Origin: JALQTD01 sp965657495
Lineage (GTDB): Bacteria > Bacteroidota > Bacteroidia > Flavobacteriales_D > Sanyastnellaceae
Length of the DNA stretch: 20,068 bases
NCBI GenBank assembly: GCA_965657495.1
Contig: CBFHPD010000110.1
Coordinates: 1-20,068, forward strand
Direction of reading: 5' to 3'
A program made the translations under genes and the position numbers. Every line of letters starts with the position of its first letter. The first letter of the stretch is position 1. This document shows positions 6,873 to 13,990 of the stretch, piece after piece. The notes beneath the pieces are model-generated. The model ran no database searches. It was given only the letters and a program-made list of their open reading frames with translations, and was not told the DNA's origin.

Positions 6873-7889
6873 TCAGTGCAGGATCTTGAAGATCGCCTCG
6901 CGCAGCAGCATTCCATCCGGGATGGTCGCATTCCCCTGCCCTTTCGACTTCCGATCCGCTTCACGCAGGTAGCCGAAAATCCGCCCCACTTTCGCCGCCG
7001 AATACCGCTTCGAAGCCGCCGCAAATTGCTTGACTGCGTACGGCGAACACTTGAGTGCCCGCGCGGCGTTTTGCGGGTTGGGGTCGCCCAGGGTTTGGTA
7101 CGCGAACAACCGGCTGAAAAACGCGCCCAGTACCGGCATCAGCATCGCGACCGGGTGGTCCTTCGGATTCGCCTCGAAGTAATTTACGATGCGGTTCGCC
7201 TTCATGACGTCCTTTTCCACCAGCGCATTCTGCAGCTCGAAGACGTTGAAATCCTTGCTGATCCCGATGTGCTCCTCGACCACTTCCGGCGTGATTTGCG
7301 CGCCCTTCGGCAGGATGATCGCCAGCTTGTTCAGCTCGTTCATCACCTTGCTCAGGTTGGTGCCGAGGTGTTCCGCCAACAGGGTCGCCGTCTGCGTGGT
7401 GATGGCCAAACCCATTTCCTTCACCGCATCCACAATCCACGCCGGCAACTTGTAATCCCGCACCCGCTCACTCAGGAACACCACCCCCCGTTGCTGGATG
7501 GCCTTGACCGCCTTCAGCCGCCCATCCGCCTTCTTCCCCTTGAGGGCGAGCACCAGCACCGTCGTCTCTTGCGGCTGCTTCGCATACGCTTCGAGCCGCT
7601 CCATCTCCACACTCCGGCGCCACGCCGCCAAATCCTGCGCCTCCCGCACCAAGACGAGCTGCCGTTCCGCCATCATGGGAAATCGGCGCGCGGCATCGAG
7701 GATCGTGTCGAGCTCGGTGTCTTTTCCGTAGAACACGTTTTGGTTGAAATCCCTCAGCCCCTCTTCCACCACCGCGCCCTCGAGCGCCTTCGTCAGGACG
7801 TCAATGAAATGCGGCTCTTCCCCGTGCAGCAAGTACAGCGGCTTGAATTGACCGGCCTGGATGTCGCGAAGGATTTGGCGATGCGGCAT
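6873..7889 (-). CDS. holA: DNA polymerase III subunit delta
   Basis: The 338-residue product starts at MPHRQILRDI. The delta subunit is the clamp-loader wrench that opens the beta sliding clamp during loading. The sequence shows the family pattern: FKPLYLLHGEEPHFID near residues 14-29 (degenerate P-loop region of the AAA-like domain I), FYGKD, a RRFPMMAERQLVLVREAQ segment, then LAEHLGTNLSKVMNELNKL and the C-terminal helical collar domain. An open frame extends upstream to 8051, but it would overlap the divergent HsdR_N gene. The -7 box at 7895-7902 supports the 7889 start. Head-to-head pairing of holA with an HsdR_N protein is common in Bacteroidota as I recall it. Confidence 0.9.
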   Translation of the reverse strand: MPHRQILRDIQAGQFKPLYLLHGEEPHFIDVLTKALEGAVVEEGLRDFNQNVFYGKDTELDTILDAARRFPMMAERQLVLVREAQDLAAWRRSVEMERLEAYAKQPQETTVLVLALKGKKADGRLKAVKAIQQRGVVFLSERVRDYKLPAWIVDAVKEMGLAITTQTATLLAEHLGTNLSKVMNELNKLAIILPKGAQITPEVVEEHIGISKDFNVFELQNALVEKDVMKANRIVNYFEANPKDHPVAMLMPVLGAFFSRLFAYQTLGDPNPQNAARALKCSPYAVKQFAAASKRYSAAKVGRIFGYLREADRKSKGQGNATIPDGMLLREAIFKILH

Positions 7890-7894
7890 GTGCG

Positions 7895-7902
7895 CAAAGG
7901 TA
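7895..7902 (-). promoter_or_regulatory. -7 box of holA, likely leaderless
   Basis: The minus strand reads TACCTTTG, a perfect TAnnTTTG, ending 5 nt before the holA ATG at 7889. It is only 8 bp from the oppositely oriented box of the HsdR_N gene, so polymerase can probably occupy only one of them at a time. Confidence 0.65.
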
Positions 7903-7910
7903 AGCCGTCG

Positions 7911-7918
7911 TAACTTCG
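7911..7918 (+). promoter_or_regulatory. -7 box of the HsdR_N gene, likely leaderless
   Basis: TAACTTCG (7 of 8 to TAnnTTTG) ends 5 nt before the ATG at 7924. The same octamer occurs on the minus strand at 6821-6814 in the OmpA promoter. Confidence 0.55.
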
Positions 7919-7923
7919 TAAGC

Positions 7924-8430
7924 ATGTCCGGCGAGCGCGAGTTGCCCACAAATCCGGAGGCCCCCTTCGGCCCTCCCCTGACCCTGCCGGCGGCGGCCTT
8001 GACCCTGCGCCGGGGCGAAGCGTTCACCGAAGTATTTTGCCGCTCGCGCAAGAAATACGTGAAGCTCGAGCCGGAGGAATGGGTGCGCCAGCACTGGCTC
8101 GCCTACCTCACCGATGCGTTGGGCTACCCGCCGGGATTGGTGGCCGTGGAGTGCCCGCTGAAATTGAACGGCATGAAGCGCCGCGCGGACATCGTGTGCC
8201 ACGACCGGCAGGGGCGGCCGCTGCTCATGGTGGAGTGCAAGGCCCCGGACGTGGCACTCGACGAAAAGGTCTACCAACAGGCGGCGCGGTACAACATGGT
8301 GTTGCAGGTTCCGGTTTTGGTCATCTCCAACGGCGTGCAGCACCATGCGTTGCAATTTTTTGCCGACCGCATGCCCCAATTTTTGATGAGCATCCCCTCC
8401 TTTTCAGAGCTCGATAGCGCCTCCTTGTAG
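7924..8430 (+). CDS. HsdR_N-type PD-(D/E)XK protein, single domain
   Basis: This is a 168-residue stand-alone version of the N-terminal nuclease domain of type I restriction enzyme R subunits (HsdR_N family). The catalytic-type motif is visible: RRADIV with Asp 89, then LLMVECKAP with Glu 104 and Lys 106, followed by QQAARYN (residues 118-124), the conserved Q-x3-Y helix of this family. There is no helicase domain, and no hsdM or hsdS gene nearby, so this is not a classical restriction system. Its cellular role in Bacteroidota is unknown to me. Placement beside holA hints at DNA maintenance, but this is inference. The open frame begins at 7861, but the ATG at 7924 avoids overlap with holA and has a properly placed -7 box. 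Confidence 0.8.
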   Translation: MSGERELPTNPEAPFGPPLTLPAAALTLRRGEAFTEVFCRSRKKYVKLEPEEWVRQHWLAYLTDALGYPPGLVAVECPLKLNGMKRRADIVCHDRQGRPLLMVECKAPDVALDEKVYQQAARYNMVLQVPVLVISNGVQHHALQFFADRMPQFLMSIPSFSELDSASL

Positions 8431-8461
8431 GCCAAATCGCGGGCATCGGCCCACAATTCGC

Positions 8462-8469
8462 TATTTTCG
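8462..8469 (+). promoter_or_regulatory. -7 box upstream of the DUF5606 gene
   Basis: TATTTTCG (7 of 8 to TAnnTTTG) lies 15 nt before the ATG at 8485, giving a leader of about 10 nt. It sits in the 54-bp gap after the HsdR_N gene and could separate transcription of the downstream operon. No TTG is seen at -33. Confidence 0.45.
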
Positions 8470-8484
8470 CGTCGAATTACGACC

Positions 8485-9171
8485 ATGATCATTCAAGAAA
8501 TCATCGCCATTGCGGGCAAGCCCGGCTTGTTTCGCATCCTGACCACGGGCCGCAACAGCCTGGTAGTGGAATCCATGACCGACGGTAAGCGCATGAGCAT
8601 TGCAGCTACCAGCCGCGTCAGCAGCCTCGGGGACATCACCATGTACACCACGGACGAAGACATCCACCTGAGGGACGTCTTGCACCGCATCCACGACCAC
8701 ACCGGTGGCAAGGAAGGCGTGTCGCACAAGGCGAGCCCCGCCGAGATCCGGGCCTTCGTGGACGAAGTCATCCCGGAGCTCGACCACGAACGGGTCTACA
8801 ATTCCGACTTGAAGAAGCTCGTGCAGTGGTACAACATGTTGGCCCGCTTCAACGCGTTCCCGCTCGAGTCGCAACACGAAATCGAGGAAGCCGAAGAAGC
8901 TGCGGCCGCTGCCGCAAAGGCCGCGGAGGAAGCCAATGCCGCCGAGGCCGATGAGGTGAAAGCCGCTCCGGCGAAGAAAAAGGCCGCTCCCAAGAAGGCC
9001 GCGGAGGACGGCGAAGCGGAGGAGGACAAGCCGGCCGCGAAAAAGCCAGTTGCGAAAAAGCCCGCAGCCAAGAAACCCGCGGCGAAAAAGCCAGCGGCGA
9101 AAAAGCCAGCCGCAAAAAAGCCGGCCGCGAAGAAGCCCGCGGCCAAGAAATCCACCGACTCGGAATCATGA
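8485..9171 (+). CDS. DUF5606-family protein with histone-H1-like tail
   Basis: The 228-residue product has two parts. Residues 1 to about 128 (MIIQEIIAIAGKPGLFRIL, then SLGDITMYTTDEDIHLRDVL and LKKLVQWYNMLARF) resemble the DUF5606 family, a small conserved Bacteroidota domain of unknown function. Residues 132-180 are an acidic Ala/Glu-rich linker. Residues 182-222 are repeats of KKPAA (one unit reads KKPVA), ending KKSTDSES. Lys/Ala/Pro repeats of this kind are known from histone H1 and bacterial H1-like proteins and bind DNA or RNA non-specifically. The protein may therefore be nucleic-acid-associated, which is inference. Its stop overlaps the ATG of the dehydrogenase gene by 4 nt (ATGA), implying translational coupling. 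Confidence 0.75.
   Translation: MIIQEIIAIAGKPGLFRILTTGRNSLVVESMTDGKRMSIAATSRVSSLGDITMYTTDEDIHLRDVLHRIHDHTGGKEGVSHKASPAEIRAFVDEVIPELDHERVYNSDLKKLVQWYNMLARFNAFPLESQHEIEEAEEAAAAAAKAAEEANAAEADEVKAAPAKKKAAPKKAAEDGEAEEDKPAAKKPVAKKPAAKKPAAKKPAAKKPAAKKPAAKKPAAKKSTDSES
9028..9150 (+). repeat. 15-bp period repeat encoding KKPAA units
   Basis: About eight in-frame 15-bp units encode KKPAA-type pentapeptides. Codons vary between units (AAA/AAG, CCA/CCC/CCG, GCA/GCC/GCG) while the peptide is almost constant, so the protein sequence rather than the DNA repeat seems to be conserved. The antisense strand reads FAAGF repeats and should not be mistaken for a gene. Confidence 0.85.
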
Positions 9172-10055
9172 AGCAAGTAGCTGTCATCGGCGCAGGAACG
9201 ATGGGCAACGGCATTGCCCATGTGTTCGCCCAGAACGGATCGAACGTTCGCCTCATTGACGTCTCCGCCGATGCACTCGACCGAGCGTTGGCCACCATCG
9301 GCGCCAACCTCGATCGCCAGATCAAAAAAGGCGCCCTGACCGAAGGCGACAAATCCGCCACCTTGGCGCGCTTGCATCCCACGACCGACCTCGCTGCAGG
9401 CGTTTCCGACGCAGAGCTTGTCGTGGAAGCGGCCACTGAGCGCGTGGATCTGAAGCTCGAAATCTTCCGGCAGATGGACGCCGCAGCGCCCTCCGGCGCG
9501 GTGCTCGCGACCAACACCTCGTCCATCTCCATCACCGCCATCGCCGCGGTCACGAACCGCCCTGAGCAGGTCATCGGGATGCACTTCATGAACCCGGTCC
9601 CGGTGATGAAACTCGTGGAAGTCATCCGAGGGTATGCCACATCGGATGAAGTGACGGAGCGCGTGATGGGTTGGAGCCGGGATTTGGGGAAAATCCCCGT
9701 TGAAGTCAACGACTACCCCGGATTTGTGGCCAACCGCATCCTGATGCCTATGATCAACGAAGCCATCATCAGCTTGCACGAAGGCGTGGCCCGGGTGGAC
9801 GCCATCGACGAAGTGATGAAACTCGGCATGGCGCATCCGATGGGACCGCTGCAACTGGCGGACTTCATCGGCCTCGACGTTTGCCTCAGCATCCTGCGCG
9901 TCCTGCACGAAGGCTTTGGCAACCCCAAATACGCCCCCTGCCCGTTGCTCGTCAACATGGTCACGGCGGGCAAGCTCGGTCGCAAGTCCGGCGAAGGATT
10001 CTACGTGTACACGAAAGGCTCGAAGGACCTCGCGGTCTCGCCGTCCTTCGCCTGA
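9168..10055 (+). CDS. 3-hydroxyacyl-CoA (3-hydroxybutyryl-CoA) dehydrogenase
   Basis: The 295-residue protein catalyses NAD(P)-dependent oxidation or reduction between 3-hydroxyacyl-CoA and 3-oxoacyl-CoA, in beta-oxidation or butanoate/hydroxybutyrate metabolism. The N-terminal Rossmann motif is VAVIGAGTMGNGIAHVF (GxGxxG at residues 8-13), and Asp 31 is placed to bind the NAD ribose. ATNTSSIS (114-121) is followed by GMHFMNPVPVMKLVEVI with the catalytic His 139 and Glu 151, then FVANRI with Asn 189. The C-terminal 3HCDH domain contains MAHPMGPLQLADFIGLD and GRKSGEGFYVY. Length is typical of the stand-alone Hbd type. It overlaps the preceding gene by 4 nt and is followed after 13 nt by the K+ channel gene. 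The acyl-CoA synthetase at 11216 may act in the same pathway. Confidence 0.92.
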   Translation: MKQVAVIGAGTMGNGIAHVFAQNGSNVRLIDVSADALDRALATIGANLDRQIKKGALTEGDKSATLARLHPTTDLAAGVSDAELVVEAATERVDLKLEIFRQMDAAAPSGAVLATNTSSISITAIAAVTNRPEQVIGMHFMNPVPVMKLVEVIRGYATSDEVTERVMGWSRDLGKIPVEVNDYPGFVANRILMPMINEAIISLHEGVARVDAIDEVMKLGMAHPMGPLQLADFIGLDVCLSILRVLHEGFGNPKYAPCPLLVNMVTAGKLGRKSGEGFYVYTKGSKDLAVSPSFA

Positions 10056-10068
10056 TCCTGCGTAAGGC

Positions 10069-10872
10069 GTGAGCGGCTGGCGACTGAGGTGGCACCAAAT
10101 CATCTTCGAAGCGGAGACCCCGGCGGGCAAGCGCTTCGATGTGGTGCTGCTGTGGGCCATCTTGCTCAATGTGGCGGTGGTCATGTTGGAGACCGTGCCC
10201 TCACTGAGCGACCGCTACGCTGATTTGTTCAAATGGATTGAATGGGGCTTCACGGCCTTGTTCACGCTGGAGTACATGGCACGCCTGCTGACGGTGCGGA
10301 GGCCGGTGCTGTATGCTACGTCGTTTTTTGGTCTCGTGGATTTGGCAGCGATTGTGCCCACGTTTTTAGGGTTGATCCTGCCGGGCTCGGAAAGCTTGCG
10401 GGTCATCCGGGTGTTGCGCTTGCTGCGGGTGTTTCGGGTGCTGAAGTTAGGCGGCTTTTTGCAGGCCTCGACCACCATTTCGACCGCCTTGCGCGCGAGC
10501 CGGGCGAAGATTACGGTGTTCCTGACGGCGGTGCTCGCACTGGTGACCATCGTGGGCACCATCATGTACCTCGTCGAGGGGCCGGAGAGCGGATTTACGA
10601 GCATTCCGGTGAGCATTTATTGGGCGATTGTGACCGTGACCACGGTGGGATACGGCGACATTGCGCCGGAATCGGTTTTGGGCCAAATCCTCGCCTCCGC
10701 CATGATGGTCATCGGATACGCCATCATCGCCGTGCCCACCGGCATCGTCGGCCTGGAACTCGCCCGCGGCAATGCCCCCGAAGACACCACCATCGCCTGC
10801 GACGACTGCGGTGCAGAAGGCCACCGCCCGGATGCCGTTCACTGCTACCGCTGCGGCGCCGTGCTCAACTGA
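10069..10872 (+). CDS. Voltage-gated-type K+ channel with C-terminal zinc ribbon
   Basis: The 267-residue product has six membrane segments in the Kv plan. S1 is near residues 23-42, S2 near 56-74, and S3 near 82-104. An S4 helix with regularly spaced arginines (RVIRVLRLLRVFRVLK, 111-126) is followed by S5 (about 148-169), a pore loop with the K+ selectivity filter TVGYGD (192-197), and S6 (about 205-230). The architecture recalls KvAP. After S6 the chain ends in a small zinc-ribbon-like motif, CDDC (244-247) and CYRC (259-262). The start is GTG at 10069, just after the dehydrogenase gene, and no nearer ATG fits S1. It conducts K+ across the inner membrane, presumably gated by voltage. Whether the ribbon senses metal or redox state is unknown. 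Confidence 0.88.
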   Translation: MSGWRLRWHQIIFEAETPAGKRFDVVLLWAILLNVAVVMLETVPSLSDRYADLFKWIEWGFTALFTLEYMARLLTVRRPVLYATSFFGLVDLAAIVPTFLGLILPGSESLRVIRVLRLLRVFRVLKLGGFLQASTTISTALRASRAKITVFLTAVLALVTIVGTIMYLVEGPESGFTSIPVSIYWAIVTVTTVGYGDIAPESVLGQILASAMMVIGYAIIAVPTGIVGLELARGNAPEDTTIACDDCGAEGHRPDAVHCYRCGAVLN

Positions 10873-10962
10873 TCAGCCCCACACAAAGGCCGAGACGAGC
10901 ACAAAAACCAAGCAGACCAACAAGATCAAACCGGGCAAAAAAGTGTGGTAACGTGCTTGCAT
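10873..10962 (-). CDS. Possible 29-residue membrane peptide
   Basis: A short minus-strand ORF with ATG at 10962 and TGA at 10873 encodes MQARYHTFLPG followed by a continuous hydrophobic stretch (LILLVCLVFVLVSAFVW) and a terminal Gly. This looks like a single transmembrane helix with a basic cytoplasmic start. Its stop directly abuts the stop of the K+ channel gene. No convincing -7 box was found upstream (TATCTCCT is weak). It may be a chance ORF, but the composition and tight fit between neighbours make it worth listing. Confidence 0.35.
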   Translation of the reverse strand: MQARYHTFLPGLILLVCLVFVLVSAFVWG

Positions 10963-11138
10963 GGGGCAGGTGTTAGGAGATACAATTCGCGGCAAATTTC
11001 CCCCGCAAAAGGTGGATGCACATGAAGGGGACAACACGGATTGGGGATGAATGTGTTGGCATCAAGTTGCACCAACGTTAGGCGCGGCGAGCACATTTGG
11101 TGCCGGTTGGACACGCTTCGTTGTCGCGCGGCGGGCGA

Positions 11139-11168
11139 TTGCAGGGAAAACCGAATGTTGTATTTTGG
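11139..11168 (+). promoter_or_regulatory. Promoter of the acyl-CoA synthetase operon
   Basis: TTG (11139-11141), exactly 19 nt, then TATTTTGG (11161-11168, 7 of 8 to TAnnTTTG). Transcription should begin near 11173. The remaining intergenic DNA from 10963 to 11138 shows no other clear feature. Confidence 0.55.
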
Positions 11169-11179
11169 ACGCACCCATC

Positions 11180-11199
11180 GGGGGGCTGCGGTGCCCCCG
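11180..11199 (+). promoter_or_regulatory. GC hairpin in the acyl-CoA synthetase leader
   Basis: GGGGGC (11181-11186) pairs with GCCCCC (11193-11198) around a 6-nt loop. It falls between the predicted transcription start and the start codons at 11201 and 11216. There is no T run after it, so it is not an intrinsic terminator. It could limit initiation at 11201. Confidence 0.4.
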
Positions 11200-11215
11200 G
11201 ATGCAACCGATTCCA

Positions 11216-12997
11216 ATGAGTGTACCTACCCGATTGTTTGATTTCCCGCGTTACCAATTGGCGAACAAGCCGATGGATGTGATGGTGACCATGCCCAATG
11301 GCGGCAACCGGCTTTCGTTTTCTACCCAACAGTTCGTCGACACCATGGACCGCATTTCCCGCGGCCTCATCGCGCTCGGCATGCAACCCGGCGACCGCGT
11401 GGCACTCATCGCCCACAACAACCGGTGCGAGTGGAACCTGATGGACCACGGCATCCTGCAAGCCGGCGGCGTGGACGTGCCGATTTACCCCACGATGACG
11501 GAGCAGGACTACACGTACATCCTCAACCACAGCGAAAGCAAGTGGTGCTTCGTGTCCAACAAGGAGCTGTACGACAAGGTGAAGAGCATCCAAGGCGATG
11601 TGCCGGGGCTCGAGGGGGTGTACACGTTTGAGGATGTGGTGGGTGCGCCCAATTGGCGGGAGGTGGAAAAGGCCGGGGAGTCGGACGAACACGCGGGGGA
11701 ATTGGAACGGCGCCGGTCGGCGGTGAAGACGGAGGATTTGGCCACAATCATTTACACCTCAGGGACCACCGGCCTGCCGAAGGGCGTGATGATCAGCCAC
11801 AGCAACATCGCGCGGAACGTGGAAATCAGCCTGCCGCGGCTGCCGCATTTCGACGCTTCCCAAACCCACCGCGTCCTCAGCTTCCTGCCCGTCTGCCACA
11901 TCTTCGAACGCATGCTGCACTACCTCTACTTCTATGTGGGCGTCGAAGTGCACTTCGCGGAAAGCATGGAAACCATCAAGGAGGACCTCGCCGCCACCCA
12001 GCCCTCGATGTTCACGGCGGTGCCGCGGCTGCTCGAGAAGTTCTACGACGGCATCGTGGCGAAGGGCCTCTCCGCCGGCGGAGTGAAGGCCCAAATCTTC
12101 AGCTGGGCCGTCGATGTCGCCCTGAAGTGGGAACCCGACGGCCGCAACGGCGCGTTCTACGCGTGGCAACTCAACCTCGCCCGCAAGCTGGTCTTCAGCA
12201 AGGTGAAGGAGGCGTTGGGCTTGACGGGCATCGAAGCGGTGGCGTGCGGAAGTGCAGCGCTGCAACCGCGGCTCGCGCGGTTTTTCAACGCGGCGGGCAT
12301 CCCGGTGTTTGAGGGCTACGGTTTGACCGAAACCTCCCCCGTGGTTTCCGTGAACACCCTCAATGCACCGAACATGCTGCGCATCGGAACGGTCGGCCAA
12401 GTGGTGGAAGGCGTGGAAGTGGCCTTCGGCGACGACGGCGAAATCAAGGTCCGCGGACACAACGTCATGATGGGGTACTACAAGGATCCGGAGAAGACCG
12501 CCGAAGTCATCCAAGACGGCTGGTTCCACACCGGCGACATCGGGGAATTCACCGACGAAAGGTTCCTGAAAATCACCGACCGCAAGAAGGAGATGTTCAA
12601 GACATCCGGCGGCAAGTACGTCTCCCCGCAACTCCTCGAAAACGCGCTCAAGGCCTCCCTGTTCATCGAGCAAGTCATGGTGGTGGGCGACGGCCGCAAG
12701 CACCCAGCTGCGCTCGTGGTGCCGGACGCCGTGGCGGTGGAGGAATGGTGCCGCCGGCACGAGGTGGCGTTCCCCGGACTGGCCGGCATCGCTGCCAACG
12801 AACGCATTGTGGCACGGATCGAGCAGGACCTGGAGCGGCTGATGGCCGACTTCGCCAAGTGGGAGCAAGTCAAGGTCATCCGCGTGCTCAGCGAGCCGTT
12901 TACCATCGACGGTGGGGAATTGACGCCGACGCTGAAGTTGAAGCGGAAGCCCATCCTGGCGAAGTACGGGGATGTGGTGGAAGGCATTTACAGCTGA
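11216..12997 (+). CDS. Long-chain acyl-CoA synthetase (AMP-forming)
   Basis: The 593-residue product belongs to the ANL adenylating superfamily. It activates fatty acids to acyl-CoA through an acyl-AMP intermediate, feeding phospholipid synthesis or beta-oxidation. The start MSVPTRLFDFPRYQL resembles Bacteroidota relatives, and an in-frame ATG 15 nt earlier (11201) is possible. The AMP-binding P-loop YTSGTTGLPKG lies at residues 180-190. It is followed by LSFLPVCHIFER, the adenylate motif EGYGLTETSP (about 365-374), DGWFHTGDIG, and the hinge ITDRKKEMFKTSGGKYVSP. A C-terminal lid ends with the TPTLKLKRK segment that carries the catalytic Lys of FadD-like enzymes. The frame is open to 11051, but that extension has no family similarity and lies upstream of the promoter. 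The stop TGA shares its A with the next ATG. Confidence 0.92.
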   Translation: MSVPTRLFDFPRYQLANKPMDVMVTMPNGGNRLSFSTQQFVDTMDRISRGLIALGMQPGDRVALIAHNNRCEWNLMDHGILQAGGVDVPIYPTMTEQDYTYILNHSESKWCFVSNKELYDKVKSIQGDVPGLEGVYTFEDVVGAPNWREVEKAGESDEHAGELERRRSAVKTEDLATIIYTSGTTGLPKGVMISHSNIARNVEISLPRLPHFDASQTHRVLSFLPVCHIFERMLHYLYFYVGVEVHFAESMETIKEDLAATQPSMFTAVPRLLEKFYDGIVAKGLSAGGVKAQIFSWAVDVALKWEPDGRNGAFYAWQLNLARKLVFSKVKEALGLTGIEAVACGSAALQPRLARFFNAAGIPVFEGYGLTETSPVVSVNTLNAPNMLRIGTVGQVVEGVEVAFGDDGEIKVRGHNVMMGYYKDPEKTAEVIQDGWFHTGDIGEFTDERFLKITDRKKEMFKTSGGKYVSPQLLENALKASLFIEQVMVVGDGRKHPAALVVPDAVAVEEWCRRHEVAFPGLAGIAANERIVARIEQDLERLMADFAKWEQVKVIRVLSEPFTIDGGELTPTLKLKRKPILAKYGDVVEGIYS

Positions 12998-13593
12998 TGG
13001 AAGTTGCCGGAGCGGGGAACGCGTTGGTGGACGCGGATGTGGCGTTGATGCTCGCGCTGAACGGGCCGTGGCCCGGGGGCGATGTGGCGATGTGGTGGGT
13101 GAGCCAAACTTGGTTTTGGGTGCCCCTTTACGTCCTGCTCCTGGTGGCTTTGCGGCGGCGGTTGGGCAACTGGGCGCGCTGGGGCTGGGCCCTGGGGGCG
13201 ATTGCCCTGAGTTTGGCGGGAACGGATTTGGTGTCGGCGCGGATCGCCAAGCCGATGGTGGAACGGCCCCGGCCTTCGCATGAGCCGGCCTTGGCGGCTG
13301 AACTGCACGTGGTGACGCCGGCGGGTCGCACGGAGCCCTACCGCGGGGGTGCGTACGGATTTTTCTCGTCGCATGCGGCGAACCACATGGGCATCGCGGT
13401 GCTGGTGGGGGGCTTGCTTGGCGGGGGCTGGACGCTCGTGGCCTTGGTGGCCTGGGCGGTGCTCATTGGGTACAGCCGGATCTACTTGGGGGTGCATTAC
13501 CCGGGGGATGTGTTCGTGGGGGCGGCTTGGGGCGCGATGTGGGGCGGGGTGTGTTGGTGGGTGTGGAACCGGCTGACGGGCCGCCGCGCATGA
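12997..13593 (+). CDS. PAP2-family membrane phosphatase
   Basis: The 198-residue membrane protein has all three PAP2 catalytic motifs. K85-x6-R92-P93 is present in KPMVERPRP. FSSHAAN carries the catalytic His 126 (the family usually has PSGH). S160-R-x5-H167-x3-D171 is present in SRIYLGVHYPGD. Bacterial PAP2 enzymes dephosphorylate lipid phosphates such as undecaprenyl pyrophosphate, phosphatidic acid or phosphatidylglycerol phosphate on the outer face of the inner membrane. Hydrophobic segments near 39-53, 64-80, 131-158 and 173-190 fit the usual fold. The start at 12997 overlaps the acyl-CoA synthetase stop by one base, and the end overlaps crcB by 4 nt, so the three genes are probably co-translated. 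An in-frame extension to 12745 lies inside the upstream gene. Exact substrate cannot be told. Confidence 0.88.
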   Translation: MEVAGAGNALVDADVALMLALNGPWPGGDVAMWWVSQTWFWVPLYVLLLVALRRRLGNWARWGWALGAIALSLAGTDLVSARIAKPMVERPRPSHEPALAAELHVVTPAGRTEPYRGGAYGFFSSHAANHMGIAVLVGGLLGGGWTLVALVAWAVLIGYSRIYLGVHYPGDVFVGAAWGAMWGGVCWWVWNRLTGRRA

Positions 13594-13970
13594 AGGTCCT
13601 CGCCGTTTTTGTCGGGGGAGGGCTCGGCAGCGTGGCGCGCTACGGCATCGGGCTGTGGGCGGCCCGCTGGGCGGCTGGACCGATGCCGTGGGGAACGCTG
13701 CTGGCAAACGCGCTCGCGACTGCGCTGCTGGTGGGCGTGACGGGTTGGGCGGCCGGCCAAGCGGATGACCTGACCCGTTCGCAACAGGCGTGGCTCCTGC
13801 TGGCGACCACTGGTTTTTGCGGCGGATTTTCCACGTTCTCCACGTTTTCGCTCGAAACCATGCGGTTGTTTGCAAGCGGTGCGGTGGGTTGGGCCTTGCT
13901 GAACATCGCCATCAGCGTGGCGGGGTGTTTGCTCGTGGCGTGGAGTGTTTGGCGCGTGACTTCGGTCTGA
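13590..13970 (+). CDS. crcB: CrcB/Fluc fluoride channel
   Basis: This is a 126-residue, four-helix membrane protein of the dual-topology Fluc family, which exports toxic fluoride. Signature segments are present: GGGLGSVARYGIG near residues 9-21, PWGTLLANALATALLVG (34-50) with the conserved Asn 40, and GFCGGFSTFSTFSLE (75-89), which holds the Phe residues lining the F- pathway and the central Na+ site. The usual Gly three residues after the Asn is Ala here. It begins at 13590 with a 4-nt ATGA overlap with the PAP2 stop. No fluoride riboswitch is seen, as expected for a gene inside an operon. A single crcB copy implies a homodimer working in dual orientation. Confidence 0.93.
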   Translation: MKVLAVFVGGGLGSVARYGIGLWAARWAAGPMPWGTLLANALATALLVGVTGWAAGQADDLTRSQQAWLLLATTGFCGGFSTFSTFSLETMRLFASGAVGWALLNIAISVAGCLLVAWSVWRVTSV

Positions 13971-13990
13971 TTTCGCCGGAGGATGCGCCC

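Noticed and set aside
6720..7913. 397-codon plus-strand frame opposite holA
   Set aside because: It is an Arg/His/Leu-rich antisense shadow of holA, which has the full delta-subunit pattern and its own promoter.
7924..8430. A type I restriction-modification system
   Set aside because: Only the HsdR_N nuclease-fold domain is present. There is no helicase, methyltransferase or specificity subunit nearby, so this is a stand-alone protein.
9028..9150. CRISPR-like array because of regular 15-bp spacing
   Set aside because: There are no spacers between the units. The period encodes a pentapeptide in frame with synonymous variation.
8796..10184. 462-codon minus-strand frame with FAAGF repeats
   Set aside because: The repeats are simply the antisense of the KKPAA-coding DNA, and the rest is antisense to the dehydrogenase gene.
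10963..11138. A structured small RNA in the gap before the acyl-CoA synthetase
   Set aside because: I found no promoter-terminator pair and no recognisable SRP, 6S, tmRNA or riboswitch core in this stretch.
13500..13590. Fluoride riboswitch upstream of crcB
   Set aside because: crcB starts inside the end of the PAP2 gene by a 4-nt overlap, and no riboswitch-like structure is seen there.
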